NCBI GenBank assembly: GCA_936432065.2
Contig: OW386285.2
Coordinates: 39,115,920 to 39,179,919 of the forward strand
Source: Rutpela maculata
Taxonomy: Eukaryota > Arthropoda > Insecta > Coleoptera > Cerambycidae
DNA length: 64,000 nucleotides
Reading direction: 5' to 3'
The position numbers were made by a program, and so were the translations under genes. Below, one piece after another: positions 1-12,300 of the stretch; the stretch's first letter is position 1; each line of letters begins with the position of its first letter. The notes beneath the pieces were generated by a model. That model saw only the letters and a list, made by a program, of their open reading frames with translations. It was not told the DNA's origin and searched no databases.

Positions 1-1495
1 CACAGCGCACGACAGGCGATGATTCGGCGCGTTTTGTCGCACAGCGATCTCTGCAATCTGGTAGATACATTTTTTTTTGGGAGATTTTTGCTTCCTTGAC
101 AGCAGAGTCCACTACGTGCCAATTCATATTTCGCGTCAACAGACAGACAGACTTTAATTTCTACTTCGTTTGCATAGTAAAGTAGAAATTATAATAAGGA
201 AAGTAGACTACAATGTACTACAAGTAACATACTGAACATTGTTACATGTTTTTTGCCTACACATATAAGAAATAATCAGATTCAAAGAACTACGTTGATT
301 TTTAAAGTCTTTATTGAAAGCTGTAAAACCGATACTATGCCATAGCAATATTTCCTTTCAGTCTTTGACTAATAATAATAAAAAGAAAACGGAGTTGTGA
401 GAGACAAAATACGGCATGTTATATAATAAAGGAACTTAGGAGGAAAACATGGTCTTGTTTTTTTGCTTTTTTAAGACACTACTCCGCGTTGGAAATGAAA
501 ATATATTTACCCATCATAATGAACCACATCTTCACTTTGGGCTAGACCTAAGTAAATGAACAGAAATGTAGTAATTAATTTCATTTTCACTACTGAAACA
601 ATCTACAAATCTTCCGATCACGTTTTTTATATATGCAATTTTATATAAGTAGGAGATAAGATTATCTAGACAGTTGTTCTACTGACATGTACCAATTGTT
701 GGTACAAAAGCACTCTAATTGTTCTTTTATAATACATGGTATTAGACTAATAAATTTATTGAATAATAGTAATGGGCATATTTCATATATTTTTTTTTTA
801 CTTTATCAATAAGATTTGCAAATCTAAGCCCACTGAATTTTTGCCAAATTTCTTAAGTTCCTTAAATGAATAAAGATTAATAATCAAACACAACTCGACT
901 TACCTTCCCTCTATTATAAGGGTAAGCCTAAGCCTATAATACAGTACAGTGTTGTTTATTATTTACAGTTTAATCCTTATCCCCACACCCTTCTTTCTAC
1001 ATTATGTAGAAGAAACTAGTACATCATCTCATATTTTTACTAAGTATTCGCTTTAAATTTATTTTAAAGAGTTAGAGTCGTTTTAGAGAACGAGAATATT
1101 TAATTTTTTAATTCGTACCTCCGCAGCCTCCTTCCCTGTGTTTTATAGGAGAAACTATAATTGGTTTTTTAACTAAGAGGAGTAAACGTAAAAGTCATAT
1201 TTAAACTGTAAAAGTCACTAGAATAGTAATAAATTTGAGTTGTTTCTCTTATTAACAATTGCAAACGTAAATATATTTTGATATGCAACTCTGAGAAAAC
1301 TTGCATAGTCTTTGCCAATCACAACCATAGGTTCTAGTGCGACAAATTTGAAACCTCCTCTTAGTTTAAAAACAGACTATAGTCTTTCCATCTTATACTG
1401 ATTCCAAAGGGTGCCCATGAGTTAAATTCATATCAAATCGTGAGATAAGCTTTGGAGAAAAACATTATTTTCCGCATTTCTACTAATTTTTAGGG
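1..1495. other. AT-rich DNA, nothing recognised
   Basis: No reading frame with a recognisable motif, no RNA gene and no paired terminal repeat was seen here. The sequence is AT-rich with short homopolymer runs. It may be ordinary intergenic DNA or a repeat too old to recognise by eye. Confidence 0.5.
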
Positions 1496-1722
1496 GACTA
1501 CCACTAGCAGATCAGAAGATCTGTAATACTCAGATCTGTTGGCCCTTTGTGCATTTGCGTCATATAACATCTCTTAGAATCAACCACAGCTCTCCACGAA
1601 GGATAGTAATCTAACACAAGGTAGATCCCCTAATTCCTCCTGCTGTAAAAACTACCTTGCGAAATATCTATACCTGACGCACATCCTGGTCCGCAATTCT
1701 ATGGAATATAAGTGGTGGTATC

Positions 1723-1735
1723 ATCCCCCACTTCA
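1723..1735. repeat. 13-bp target-site duplication, left copy
   Basis: The string atcccccacttca occurs here and again at 3,421-3,433, exactly bracketing the minus-strand LINE at 1,736-3,420. In the uninterrupted paralogous LINE near 58.77 kb the corresponding sequence is present once, as expected of a duplicated target. Confidence 0.9.
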
Positions 1736-3420
1736 CTTCTTCTTCTTCTTTGGCATTACAGCCCGTTGTGAGCCTTAGCCTCCTCTAGGACTTCCTTCCA
1801 GCTGTCCCTGTTCAACGCACGCCTTCTCCACGCTCTTATTCCTATATTTTTCAGGTCAGTATCTACATTATCCATAAACCTGATTCGGGGTCTTCCTCTG
1901 CATTGGCCTAATGGCTTGCCGAACAGTGTTTTTCTGGCCGGTTCACTCTCTTCCATCCTCATGACATGGCCCACCCATCTCAGCCGCCCCAGTTTTACTG
2001 TTTTTACGATGTCGGGGTCCTTATACAGTCTATACAGCTCGAAATTATATCTCCTTCTCCACCCCCCGTTTTCATTTACAGCTCCATAGATTCTTCTCAG
2101 TATTTTCCTTTCAAAACAGCCCAGGATTTCCTCATCTCTCTTAGTAAGGGCCCATGTTTCCGAGCCGTATGTTAACACTGGTCTTATAAGTGTCTTATAA
2201 AGTTTAACCTTCGTGCTTCGAGATACGTTCTGTGAGGTGAGCTGTGAGGCTAGTCCGAAATAACATCGGTTGGCCATAAGGACCCTGCGTTTTACTTCTG
2301 ATGTTGTATCATTTTGGCTATTGACTAGCGATCCGAGATATACGAACTCCCTCACAGACTCTATCTCCTCGTTTTCGATGTTTAGAGGCCGCTGTCTCTT
2401 CCTTGCTGGTTGTGCTGCAGCTAGCATGTATTTTGTTTTGTTTATATTAATTACCAGCCCCATTTCCTTTGCTGCATGTTTCAATGCTATGTATGCTTCT
2501 GTTACCACTGCTTCGGTAATACCTATGACATCTATATCATCCGCGTAGGCCAGTATTTGAATGGACATATTGTATATTGTCTCCGTCATGGTAATACCCG
2601 CTGAACGTACAACTTTCTCGAGCGCGATGTTAAATAATATACAGGAGAGTGCGTCCCCTTGTCGCAACTCATTGGTGGTTTCGAAAGGTTCCGATATGTC
2701 GCCGCCCACTCGCACCCTGCATTCCACTTTTTCCAGTGTTAATTGTGTCAGGTTTACCTAGTGATTTGGTATATTTAATTGTCTCATTGCTGCATATAGC
2801 TCCTTTCTCTTAATCGTGTCGTAAGCGGCTTTGAAGTCAACAAATATGTGATGGGTGCTTATTCCATACTCCTGTGTTTTTTCCAGGATTTGCCTTAGTG
2901 TAGATATTTGATGTATGGTTGACTTCCCTCCTCTAAAGCCGGCTTGGTATTTTCCCACTTCTCTCTCCGCATAGGGTCGTATGCGTTTGCCCAGTATTAT
3001 TGAGAATACCTTATATGCAGCATTTAATAGGGTAATGCCTCTATAGTTTGAGCATTCGAGGACGCCTCCTTTTTTGTGGATAGTGCAGATTATGCCTATC
3101 TTCCACTCCTCTGGGAGTATCTTTTGTGTCCAGATTTCTGACTACAGCTTATGTATGGCCACAATTAGCTCCTCACTATCACCTTTAAGGAGCTCCGCCG
3201 GGAGATTGTCACTTCCCGGAGACTTGTGGTTTGCCAGCTTTTTAATGGCCTCTTTAACCTCGTCCATGGTTGGTGGTAGTTGCTGGTCCTCATTATTTCC
3301 TGGGTCTTGGTTGTCATTTTCCATCTCTGGTGGCACATTTCCTGGCTCGTTTCCTGTATTCAGTAAGGTGTTGAAGTGTTCCACCCACCGGTCTAATACC
3401 TCGCGTCTAGCGCTTAAAAG
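1736..3420 (-). mobile_element. RTE-like LINE, 5'-truncated, inserted in an older LINE
   Basis: The element is bounded by the 13-bp duplication at 1,723-1,735 and 3,421-3,433. Its 3' end, at the left on the plus strand, is five CTT units, that is an (AAG)5 tail instead of poly(A); short tandem-repeat tails are usual for RTE-type LINEs. The 5' end stops inside the region upstream of the reverse transcriptase, so the copy is 5'-truncated, the common result of target-primed reverse transcription. The clade call rests on the style of the RT and C-terminal motifs and is tentative. Confidence 0.85.
1756..3420 (-). pseudogene. Reverse transcriptase of RTE-like LINE, two in-frame stops
   Basis: One minus-strand frame runs through the whole element, broken only by TAG at 3,142-3,144 and TAG at 2,758-2,760; both fit single-base changes (probably from TGG and TTG). 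In order it shows an N-terminal helical stretch with KSPGSDNLPAELLK, then SNYRGITLLNAAYK, YQAGFRGGKST, HIFVDFKAAYDTI (motif A Asp), RQGDALSCILFNIALE (motif B) and ILAYADDIDVIG (motif C, YADD). The C-terminal part has FVYLGSLV, LTYGSETWALT and RLRWVGHVMRM, typical of endonuclease-reverse transcriptase proteins in insect genomes. The endonuclease domain is absent through 5' truncation. The frame continues by chance past 3,420 into the zinc-finger frame of the host LINE, so the apparent N-terminal residues belong to the target and not to this protein. Confidence 0.88.
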
Positions 3421-3799
3421 ATCCCCCACTTCATATATCCGACAAATATGATCGTCTTTTAACCTCTTTGCGTGTAGGTGTTTCCTGTCATTAGACTTAC
3501 CATCCGTCTCATTCGTTCTCTATCTAGCCAAGGATCCGCTTTACGGTAAACTCAATCTGTGACCATTTTACATGGTGTCTTGGCTATCTCATTCAAGGCC
3601 CCAATAATTGTTGATCTACACCATGGCCTAGTCTCGTAGCTCTGATTGAATCAGAGTCATTGGCATTCGGAAGGCTGGCTCAGGGTAAGGGATAAGCGTT
3701 TTATTCGTTCTCCCGCTAAAAGTTCTGGTACCTCATTTCCCTCCACACCACCGTGTCCCATATGAGTTTAACTGAGGTGTTCGCGCAAAATATTCAAAG

Positions 3800-6700
3800 G
3801 CTCAATGCCAGGTTATTTTTTCAACTAGCTTTAATAATTGTGGAGTGCTGACAGAATATATATTCGTAATAAATACAAATTGGTGGTATTACTATATCAC
3901 ATACCAGTAAAATAATGCTGTATGTTGTTCAATTTAGCAGTATCATCTATCTTGGAAAATATCTTCTGAGCAGAGAATTTTTGTTGAGGATCGTAACTAG
4001 AGAGCAATACTGAATTTATGTCAACAAATCAAAAAGGCAGGAGAATAAATACGCTATGTGGAATCAACAGTGATCCGTACTTTTGGAGACGGAATCGAAT
4101 TTTTGTACAATAAATGGTATTATTTGAATCCTTAATTTTTCTCGACTGTATGGTTAACGTTAAGTTTAATCTCTTGTTCGATTGTGTATGTTGAATCAAC
4201 AACTGAATTTATAGAACCTTGATAAGGTTACCGAACTCTACTTTAGGGACAGCGATGGTAGACAGGAGCTAACGAGAGAATTCTGTAAAAGTGATTATAA
4301 ATTAAGAAGTGATTAAAAATAAGAGTAGGAATGAGATAAAGTGCATTGCAACAATGACAGAGACATAGGAGAGGACAGGTAAGTAATTCATGGTAACTAA
4401 GAACTTACATATTTTTCTTCTATTGCGGGATTCCAGTCATAGGCCGCTTTTAGGAGTTATAAGAACCCCCCGAGAGTAAAAATAAACCATCGTACGTTGA
4501 AGAAGATACGACTGGCGCCATCAGCAAACAAATTCTTATCATATCCTTTAGGAGTATGGTAGAGTATGAGGTCAACAGGAACATCCAGATTCTAGTTTTT
4601 ATTATCCGCCGACTGTAGGAAGAAAACTCTGATTTTGTGAAAGTTGACAACACTATGTCTGACAAATATAAATTCGACAAAGAAACATCTCTAAGAAGCA
4701 CGTGCAAACTTTTAACTTTAAAATTCAAATTACTCAAATGGTCCGCATAAACATCAAAATATTAGTGGGATATCTTTTCGGGGGCGGTCCACCGGCAATA
4801 TTCGAGGGCAGCTATTATAAGTTTTATTCAGTTATGAAGTTGAGTAAATACGTCATGTACGTCGTTTGTATTGTGTCCCGTAGTTACATGTAAATGCGTA
4901 AATGTCGCGATTTAGGTAGTATGTTCTTGAAATATTCTCGCGATGTATAAAAAAATGAGTTGAAAATTTATGAGTTTTTTACGACAGTCTATGAATATTC
5001 CATGGTCTATTTGCGTAAAATATTATATTATATAATAATAAAATCGGATGTATGTAATATAAACCACTCACACCCAATTCATTAAATTATAGCGTATCTT
5101 AATCGGTGTGTCTCTGTAATGCTTCAATTTGAATATTCATCTGTCATATAATCTACGAAATATGCAGTCTATTGTGAAACGGTTAACATAACTTAAAGAA
5201 AATTCCAAATGTTCGTAGTCAGCAATCCTGAAAACTATCCAGATACTATTTTCATGGCGATCCAAACAATATTTTCAAAGACATTAAAATAGAACCAGGC
5301 CAGACCTTATAGCTTTTATAAAGTGAATAAATCTACATAAGAAATGGCCATTTGGCGATATTTTTTTGTGGTACAGACATTCTTTATTTCGAAAAAACTT
5401 GAGAAATTGATTGATTATAAAAATCGTGTTTTTTAACATTTACATTGCCACATCTTCAAATTTAATTGATCTATCGATCGGATTTTTTTTTAAACTCAAG
5501 TACACAAATAAGCGCTTCCAATGGTCTTTTATTTCTAACGATTATTATTCTTTATTATTTTCTTTAAAGAACAATGAACTAATTACTCGACTTCGCAAAG
5601 AATGTTCTCATATTTTGACTAAGCGACAAACTTTTTTATTTTTGCAAATTTTCATATATATGCAGCGAAACAATTGCCAAGATACAGGAGAAGTTTTTTT
5701 TTTTAATTTTTCATCTAGGACTTTTTTTATTTTTGGGATGCAGTAGCATATTGCATACACTCGTCAGGCGTATAAATTATCCGATTGACCTTTGAAATAA
5801 CATTTTTCAGTCGTGTTTAAAACAATTTAAACCATTTCAAATATGGTACACTTAAATACACATTATAATTTAATGTCACAGACCGAATACAACTAAATAA
5901 TTTTAGGAAATAACCTCAAACTGCACGAATTCTATGTCCGTATCATTGCACTTGCAGAGATACTCCGTTAGATGACGTCAAGTTCAATGTGAGTGTGTTC
6001 TCAGATTTGCCCCTTCTCCCGGATATTAGTCGGTGATCTAAATACTTACCAGATTTTATGGTTTCCTTGAATCTTACATGGGTTTTTCTTAAATTCAAAA
6101 AATTTTCAAAAATAAAAATTTTACAGCATAATTTCACAACATTTATCAGAAACAATGTATGTAACAAAATGTTATGTCCGGATATATCTACATCAAAACT
6201 AAAAATATCCCTCCACTTTGACCTCGAACAAGTTCCAGTAGAATTTTAATTATTTTGCTGCAAGATATTCAAAAAAATGCGAAGTTACATTGCCAGCAAG
6301 TATATTGTGACTTCCTTTAAGTTTTTGCAACACTGCATGATATAAGGCATAATTTCTAAAACAATCCACATAACATATCGGAAAATGAATTCAGTTAGAA
6401 GTTAAATACGTATCGAGCTACATACCTTCATCTAGCAGAGCCTCCTTACAACATCATACAGCCAATTCTTTAATGTTACTTTAATTTCTCTTTCTCTTAA
6501 ACAATCAACAGGAGATAGCGAGCAACTTTACCGGCACCTATTCCAGATATCCACTGAATCATTGGTGACAGTGTACTGTTGTCAGTTTTCCGAAAAACGA
6601 TTTTATTGAAAAAAGAGCAAAGTTACTCCCATGGGCAAAGTATCCCCGGTACACGGTACTTTAAAATATGTCTATACAAAAAATCAGTTAAAATTTTTGC

Positions 6701-7515
6701 TCAAAAATATACCTAATTTTACTGTACTACTAAGCTTTGGAATTTCACACGATGTACCAATTAAAAATTTAAGTCCACAAATTCGGAGGTACAACTATTT
6801 TGAATTCTCATTTAAGTATCTACAATTTCAAGTTTCCTTAAAATAAGTTTCTCTTGCCCTTATTTGACATAAGGAGGGTTTTAGCAACTTATTGCAATAA
6901 ATATCTTTGTGTTAACGCATTATAACCTCCTTAAACCCAGCCTCCTGCATGTTGGACGATATCGCTAGAGGGAACCGATCCGATTGAATGTGACAGATGG
7001 TTCTGTTCTCACGAGTGGTCGAGTCAATTAGGTCACCAATGGCAATAATTTCATTGATTCTCTTATGAGAGTCCTTTGAGACTTCAAGCTATACCTATGG
7101 CTATAAATAAACGAGTATACCTTGTGAGTAATTTAGCAAAACCCCTTAAAGCGATATTTGGTGTAAATTAATGACTAACACAGAGACTTCGACGAGTTGG
7201 GAGGCCCTTTGTTACAGAGCTTCTAGTTTCTTTGCGCTGAATCCTTATTCAATTAGTTCCTTTGTTCTAACGTAAAGTTATGGTGCTTCGAGTATTCCGC
7301 CGGCTTAGTTTTGCTGATGGGACTTTATTAAAGATATAGTTATCGTTTTTATGCGTTAAGTTGGCAGTAGTTGACAGTAATTCCCTATTGTCTGTGGGTA
7401 GTTACCAGCAGTTAATTCGAAATAATATTTAGTTACTACGGAACTAATTATATTAAGATGGTATGTTCCATTTCACAAACAAATTATACTTGCACAGAAT
7501 TCTAATTCTGAACGT
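3800..7515. other. AT-rich DNA without recognised genes
   Basis: Only short open frames of low complexity occur, none with a family motif I recognise. No matched terminal repeats were found by eye. Decayed repeats are possible, but I cannot support any specific one. Confidence 0.45.
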
Positions 7516-7861
7516 CGCGTCGCACAGTGGGGCCAATTACATCAAAAGTTGGCAGAAATTATTTTTATTCATTTTTATTTACATTTGGTTAATTAAACCA
7601 TAAACTTTAATTTATTGAATCGATTCTGTGATTGGCTGATTGTAAAACACTATTCAGTATTTTAAATATATAGAAAAATGTGCATTTAAAATTTCGAAAT
7701 TACCTTTTTCAATTTCAAAACAATTTTGTTAAGACTTTTACATATGTTTTAGCGTATTAGGCCCTTCTCAAGGGTACAAAAATACTAAATTAGTTTATGA
7801 TAGTTATATCCTATTACAATTGGGAAAATAAATCGGCTATTATATATAAATTATGCTAATT

Positions 7862-7978
7862 ATCTACTTAAGAATTTAAACAATATGCTTTTATAACACT
7901 CTTGTACTAATTCTAACAACTAGTAGTATGTTAGCTAAGAGTGTTATAAAAGTATATTGTTGAAATTCTTAAGTAGAT
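7862..7978. repeat. 42-bp arm inverted repeat (hairpin)
   Basis: Arms 7,862-7,903 and 7,937-7,978 are near-perfect reverse complements around a 33-base loop; they begin atctacttaagaattt and end aaattcttaagtagat. It may be a small foldback element nested in the surrounding transposon. Confidence 0.85.
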
Positions 7979-8070
7979 AGGGATTATCTACCTTTCTTTG
8001 TAAAAAAATTTTCCCGATTTTTTTTTAACAAACACTAAATCCTAAGTTTATGTACTACTCTTACTAGCTT

Positions 8071-8350
8071 GATTTACTTACTTACCCCCCTGTACCACCC
8101 CAACCCGCCAATGAAATGACATAAAAATATAATCCAGTTCCAGTTCACGATATACCACATACGTGTACCAAATTTCAAGTCAATATGTCTAACCATTTCC
8201 GAGTAATCGTGCCAACAAAAAAGTTACAGACAGACATAAATACTTTTTTATTGCTTAAATTTATTTTCTCGACGTTTCACGGCATTTTAAACCTATGTAA
8301 GCAAAAAAAAATTGAAATTCTTTTACTTCGTGAATGTGGAAGTAAAATTT
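8071..8350. repeat. Interspersed repeat A, copy 1
   Basis: Shares the ordered blocks aaatttcaagtcaat, gagtaatcgtgc, gttacagacagaca, tctcgacgtttcac and tgtggaagtaaa with the copy at about 49,130-49,418. No coding capacity is seen. It is a dispersed repeat of unknown class. Confidence 0.75.
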
Positions 8351-9333
8351 AAATAATATTTAAACATTCGTAACGTGCGTATGCACGTGAATATGCAGTG
8401 ATATATTAAAATGCCGCAAATATAAGCAATTTTTTATTTACTACCCTTAAAGTACACACTATTCCGAATAACTTTATGTATATATCACAGTTCAGGCAGA
8501 TTCAGGCACATTTTAAAACAATAAGGATTTACAGAAATGTCATAAAATTGTATCGTACGAAACAGGTCGGTTTATATAAATTCGTATAAATTAAATAATA
8601 CTAGTATAGTAACAAATATAGCAATTACTTGTCACCTTACCTGTAGGTAAAGCAGCCATGCTGACAAAAAATTAATTTGTAGAAACCTCACTGAGAAATT
8701 AATAAAACAAACTAACACTCGCACGCACTGATTGATTTTTATAATTTCTAATCTCCACTAAGCACAAGTTTAGACTGGCATGGCGTGTACCACTTACAAT
8801 AAATAGCGTCAAATAAACCGTTTTTTGTATGTTCGACTTATGGGCTATTAGTTCCTCGAAAAATTAGTCCGCTCTGATGACTTTTGTTTTATCGAATTTC
8901 TGCCAACTTTTGATGTAATTGACCCCACTGTGCGTCGGTACAGAAATGTGTTTATTCCATATGAACAATTTTTTATGTACTTAATTAATTTGTTCGCTAC
9001 ATGCTAATAGTATGGAGACAAACACAGTAAAAACCCTTAGAAAACGGCTATTAGTGAAACAATTTTGTAATTTGGTATACTGATTTTTGTCATTAAAGCG
9101 ACTATTTTTCCGAGCAGCACCAAATCAAAATGGCTTCCGGTTTCAAGATGGCGGCTCTTTTAGAAAATTTAAAAGATCGACGTTTCTAGCTAAACTATTG
9201 ATTTTATGAAAAAAAATTGTTAAGAAAAATTGTTCCGCATTAAATTTTGAATAAGAAAGTTCTTATAAGTTTTTTATAAAGCTAAAAATTAAGACTCTAC
9301 GGAGTAAAATATCAAACAGAATGATTTTGTTTA

Positions 9334-12300
9334 TTGGCCAATGATATAATAACATCTAATAACTTTAATTCTGTCGATACTGTGTCAACTGTTGGCAATG
9401 AAATTGCGAAAAATAGGTATTGCAATACTGCTCTAAAATTCTGCAACCAAGAAGAAGCAGATACAAGACTAATATTGCATATTAATGATTGTGTTCAACA
9501 AGGCTGGAAGGACATTTGCATTTGAAGTGTCGACAACTGGCGGTTTCATTTTTTACTGTTTGTATAAAGAACCCAACTAGCACAATTAGTAGCAACGACT
9601 ATTGTAGGTACTTTAAAGTGTTCTGTCACTAGTCACAAGACCATAACAGGAACGTTCCCATTACGTGAGTACGACCAAAATGGGGAATATTTTTTTGATT
9701 ACCGCAACGTTCCGGCTACGTTCCCGGAACTAGTCCGGTTACGTTCCAATGGCGTTGTGGTTATGTACGGTGACGTCGCGGAGTGTAAAACGCGTCTTTC
9801 AGGGAACTTTACCACGCCCCACTCTATCAAATGAATGTTGCCTGCTTTGTCTTGCAACTGATTTTATTATATTTGTGTTTCATTCCTACATGATTATTGC
9901 TATCCATTTCCCTAACTCAGAAACTTAATAGAATATTAGAATAGTATAATATTAGAAGGCAAAACTTCTACAATTTTCAAATGGCTAAACATCAAAATTA
10001 AAACGGATGCAAGTTTATTGTCAAACATAATGATAATACGTTCGAATCTAGCACGCGCCTTTATAATTTGCATTTTTTAATTAAAATATTGTCTTCAAAA
10101 TATTTAACGTCATGCGAGAATCTGTCAACCTGATTGCTGAAAGCTATTTTTTATTTTTCTTTGAAACTTGAAAATAATTTTTATCCATTAATTTATTATA
10201 TTTGGTGCAGAAATAGTGATAAATGAAATTTTTAAGTTACTTATGAAGTTATGGTTCATGTCTTGTAATAATGGCGTCATAAATCTTGGCCATCAAGATG
10301 GTGTATTTCAGAAAGAATAACTTTGAAGTCGTTTTTACTAAGAAATACGACTTGAAAGTAATTGTTACTTGAGGATAGTGACATAAACTAAGAATATGTG
10401 ACTTTAAAGTTACATTTATTACAAAGTACCGAATGGGACTGTAGCGTCACTTTAAAGTTGCAGCAAGGTTCCCGCTGCCACTTCATAGTTACATTTTTTC
10501 CAACATTGATTCTGAACGCCACACCCTGGTGGAAGGTAGAATTAGAATTGTGTGATATCTTTACTCAAATTGCATGCAGAAGTAGACCCATCAAGGAAGG
10601 TGAAGTGGTATTTAGAGCTGGACATGTAATTCTCTGCTAAGTCGAAGACGCCATGAGAAAACAAGTCTTTGCCCTTTGTTTGCTCCCATGAAGTTAAAAT
10701 AAATTTATAAGGTGATGTTGATAAATGAAAATGCATGTGTAGTTGTACAGCAGGCCAATCCGGATATTATAAGCAAACTAGGAATTATTTTAACCATATG
10801 CACATGTATATTATGGAAAAGAAGAGAAATTTGAATAAATGACTTTTTTTAAAATTATGTTTTATTTCAGTACTATTCTATTTGTTTAGCTGTTTATGTT
10901 TCTCAAGTGCATATAGTTTAAAAGTCGTATCAATGCACAGTTTTCTAAATAGATAGAAAGCTTCGCAGCAAGTGGCCAATAGCTTTAAAAATTGGAAAAC
11001 CATCCAGCAAATTATGTTAAGTGAAATAAATTACAACGCAAGAGATTATTATAGGTATTTTGAAACATATCTATAAATGCAGATACAAATATGAATAACT
11101 TACTTTAGTGAAAAAATCATCCTGTAGAAAATGTCAACTATACACACACACCTACATTTGCTAGGTGGTTTTCCAATTTCTTAAAGCTGTTATCCACTTA
11201 CTGCGAAGTTTTTTTGTCTTTAGGCACTGAATAATAACTTTTACTCTTACCTGTTATTTTAGAACATTAATTAATATTATGGAGCAGCTTCGTACTCTTA
11301 CATATTTCCTATATAGAACATTTATTACCTTTTGAAAAACATTAACAGGTAAATAATAGAAAAATACCTAGTTGTTTTCCTCACTTAACGAGTTGTGTTG
11401 GACGGAAAGGATAAATGTATGAAATTCAACACAAAATAGCATGCTATTACTTTGATATGGTAAACAATCCAAATTTGGAAAAGATAAAGGCCACAAAACA
11501 AGCATAAATTATATAGGTTAGGTATCTCATTCCTCTCGTTATCGCCCCTCTTTTCCTATATATGGTTAACAATGGGAACTAGATGGTGAAGTTTACTTCA
11601 TGGTGAATTTAGGAGGTAATACGCACTTCGTAGTAGCCGTGCACGTTGAAGTTCAGTTCTGCAGGTAGCGGTAACGTCATTAACACTAATAAATGTTACT
11701 AACAAGGTCCACGACTTTAAACGGATAGTAAAGGTTCCCAGAACGTCGCGGCCACTATCAAAGCTACTTGAGTGTGGTTGCAACTTCGAAGGTCATTCCA
11801 CTGGTAACTAGGGCGTCCCCATGCACCGGAAAAGCTACGTAGTCACATAACTTTAAAGTAACCGCTAGTGGTAAAAACTACGAGGCAGTGATTACGGATA
11901 TGTCAAATGAAGTTATTTACATATCAAAGTCGTGAATTTAGTGACGGATTCGTAGTGGTTGCTCATTCGAAGTTCCCATCTCAGTTACTGTTACTTTGGT
12001 GCTAGTTGCGAAAGGCTAAATTGTTAAAATACAGTTCGGGGCTAATAAATATTTTAAAATATTAAAGGTGCATGAGATAGCACAAGAACTAGGAGAAAGC
12101 AAGTGTGATGCATTACGAAGTTTCCACTTCCTAACGGGATGTGATACCGTTTCCTTTTTTTCTGGAAAAGGAAAAGTGACTGCATGCACGATATAACCAG
12201 AAGCTCTCACGTTCATTTCGAAATTTCAAGAACATATTTCTGATAAAATTTTAAACTTATTCCAACGGTTTGTTGTTTTAATGTACTGCAATACTTCTGC

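Larger units (their letters stand above)
1500..3800 (-). mobile_element. RNase H-type LINE relic (host copy), split by a nested LINE
   Basis: Two blocks, about 1,500-1,735 and 3,421-3,800, form one minus-strand LINE 3' region once the insert between them is ignored. Around 3,690-3,770 the minus strand reads GHGGVEGNEVPELLAGE, the C-terminal signature of a LINE RNase H domain. Near 3,434-3,480 it reads HLHAKRLKDDHICRIYE, the start of the Cys-rich finger that follows RNase H. The same 3' region recurs at 58,600-58,909 and 62,981-63,065. That copy reads HLHTMQLKDDPICRMCG and is uninterrupted at the equivalent position, which confirms the split here. Several stops mark it as dead. Clade (I, R1 or LOA-like) is not resolved. 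Confidence 0.75.
7523..8932. mobile_element. Non-autonomous DNA transposon, 38-bp TIRs
   Basis: The left end begins CACAGTGGGGCCAATTACAT and the reverse complement of the right end begins CACAGTGGGGTCAATTACAT. Over 38 bp the two ends differ at one position. The pentamer cgtcg flanks both ends (7,518-7,522 and 8,933-8,937) and is a plausible target duplication, although its exact length is ambiguous because the sequence is repetitive there. No transposase frame is present in the 1.4 kb. It carries an internal hairpin at 7,862-7,978 and a copy of an interspersed repeat at 8,071-8,350. Superfamily unassigned; a CACTA/Chapaev-like end is one possibility. Confidence 0.8.
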
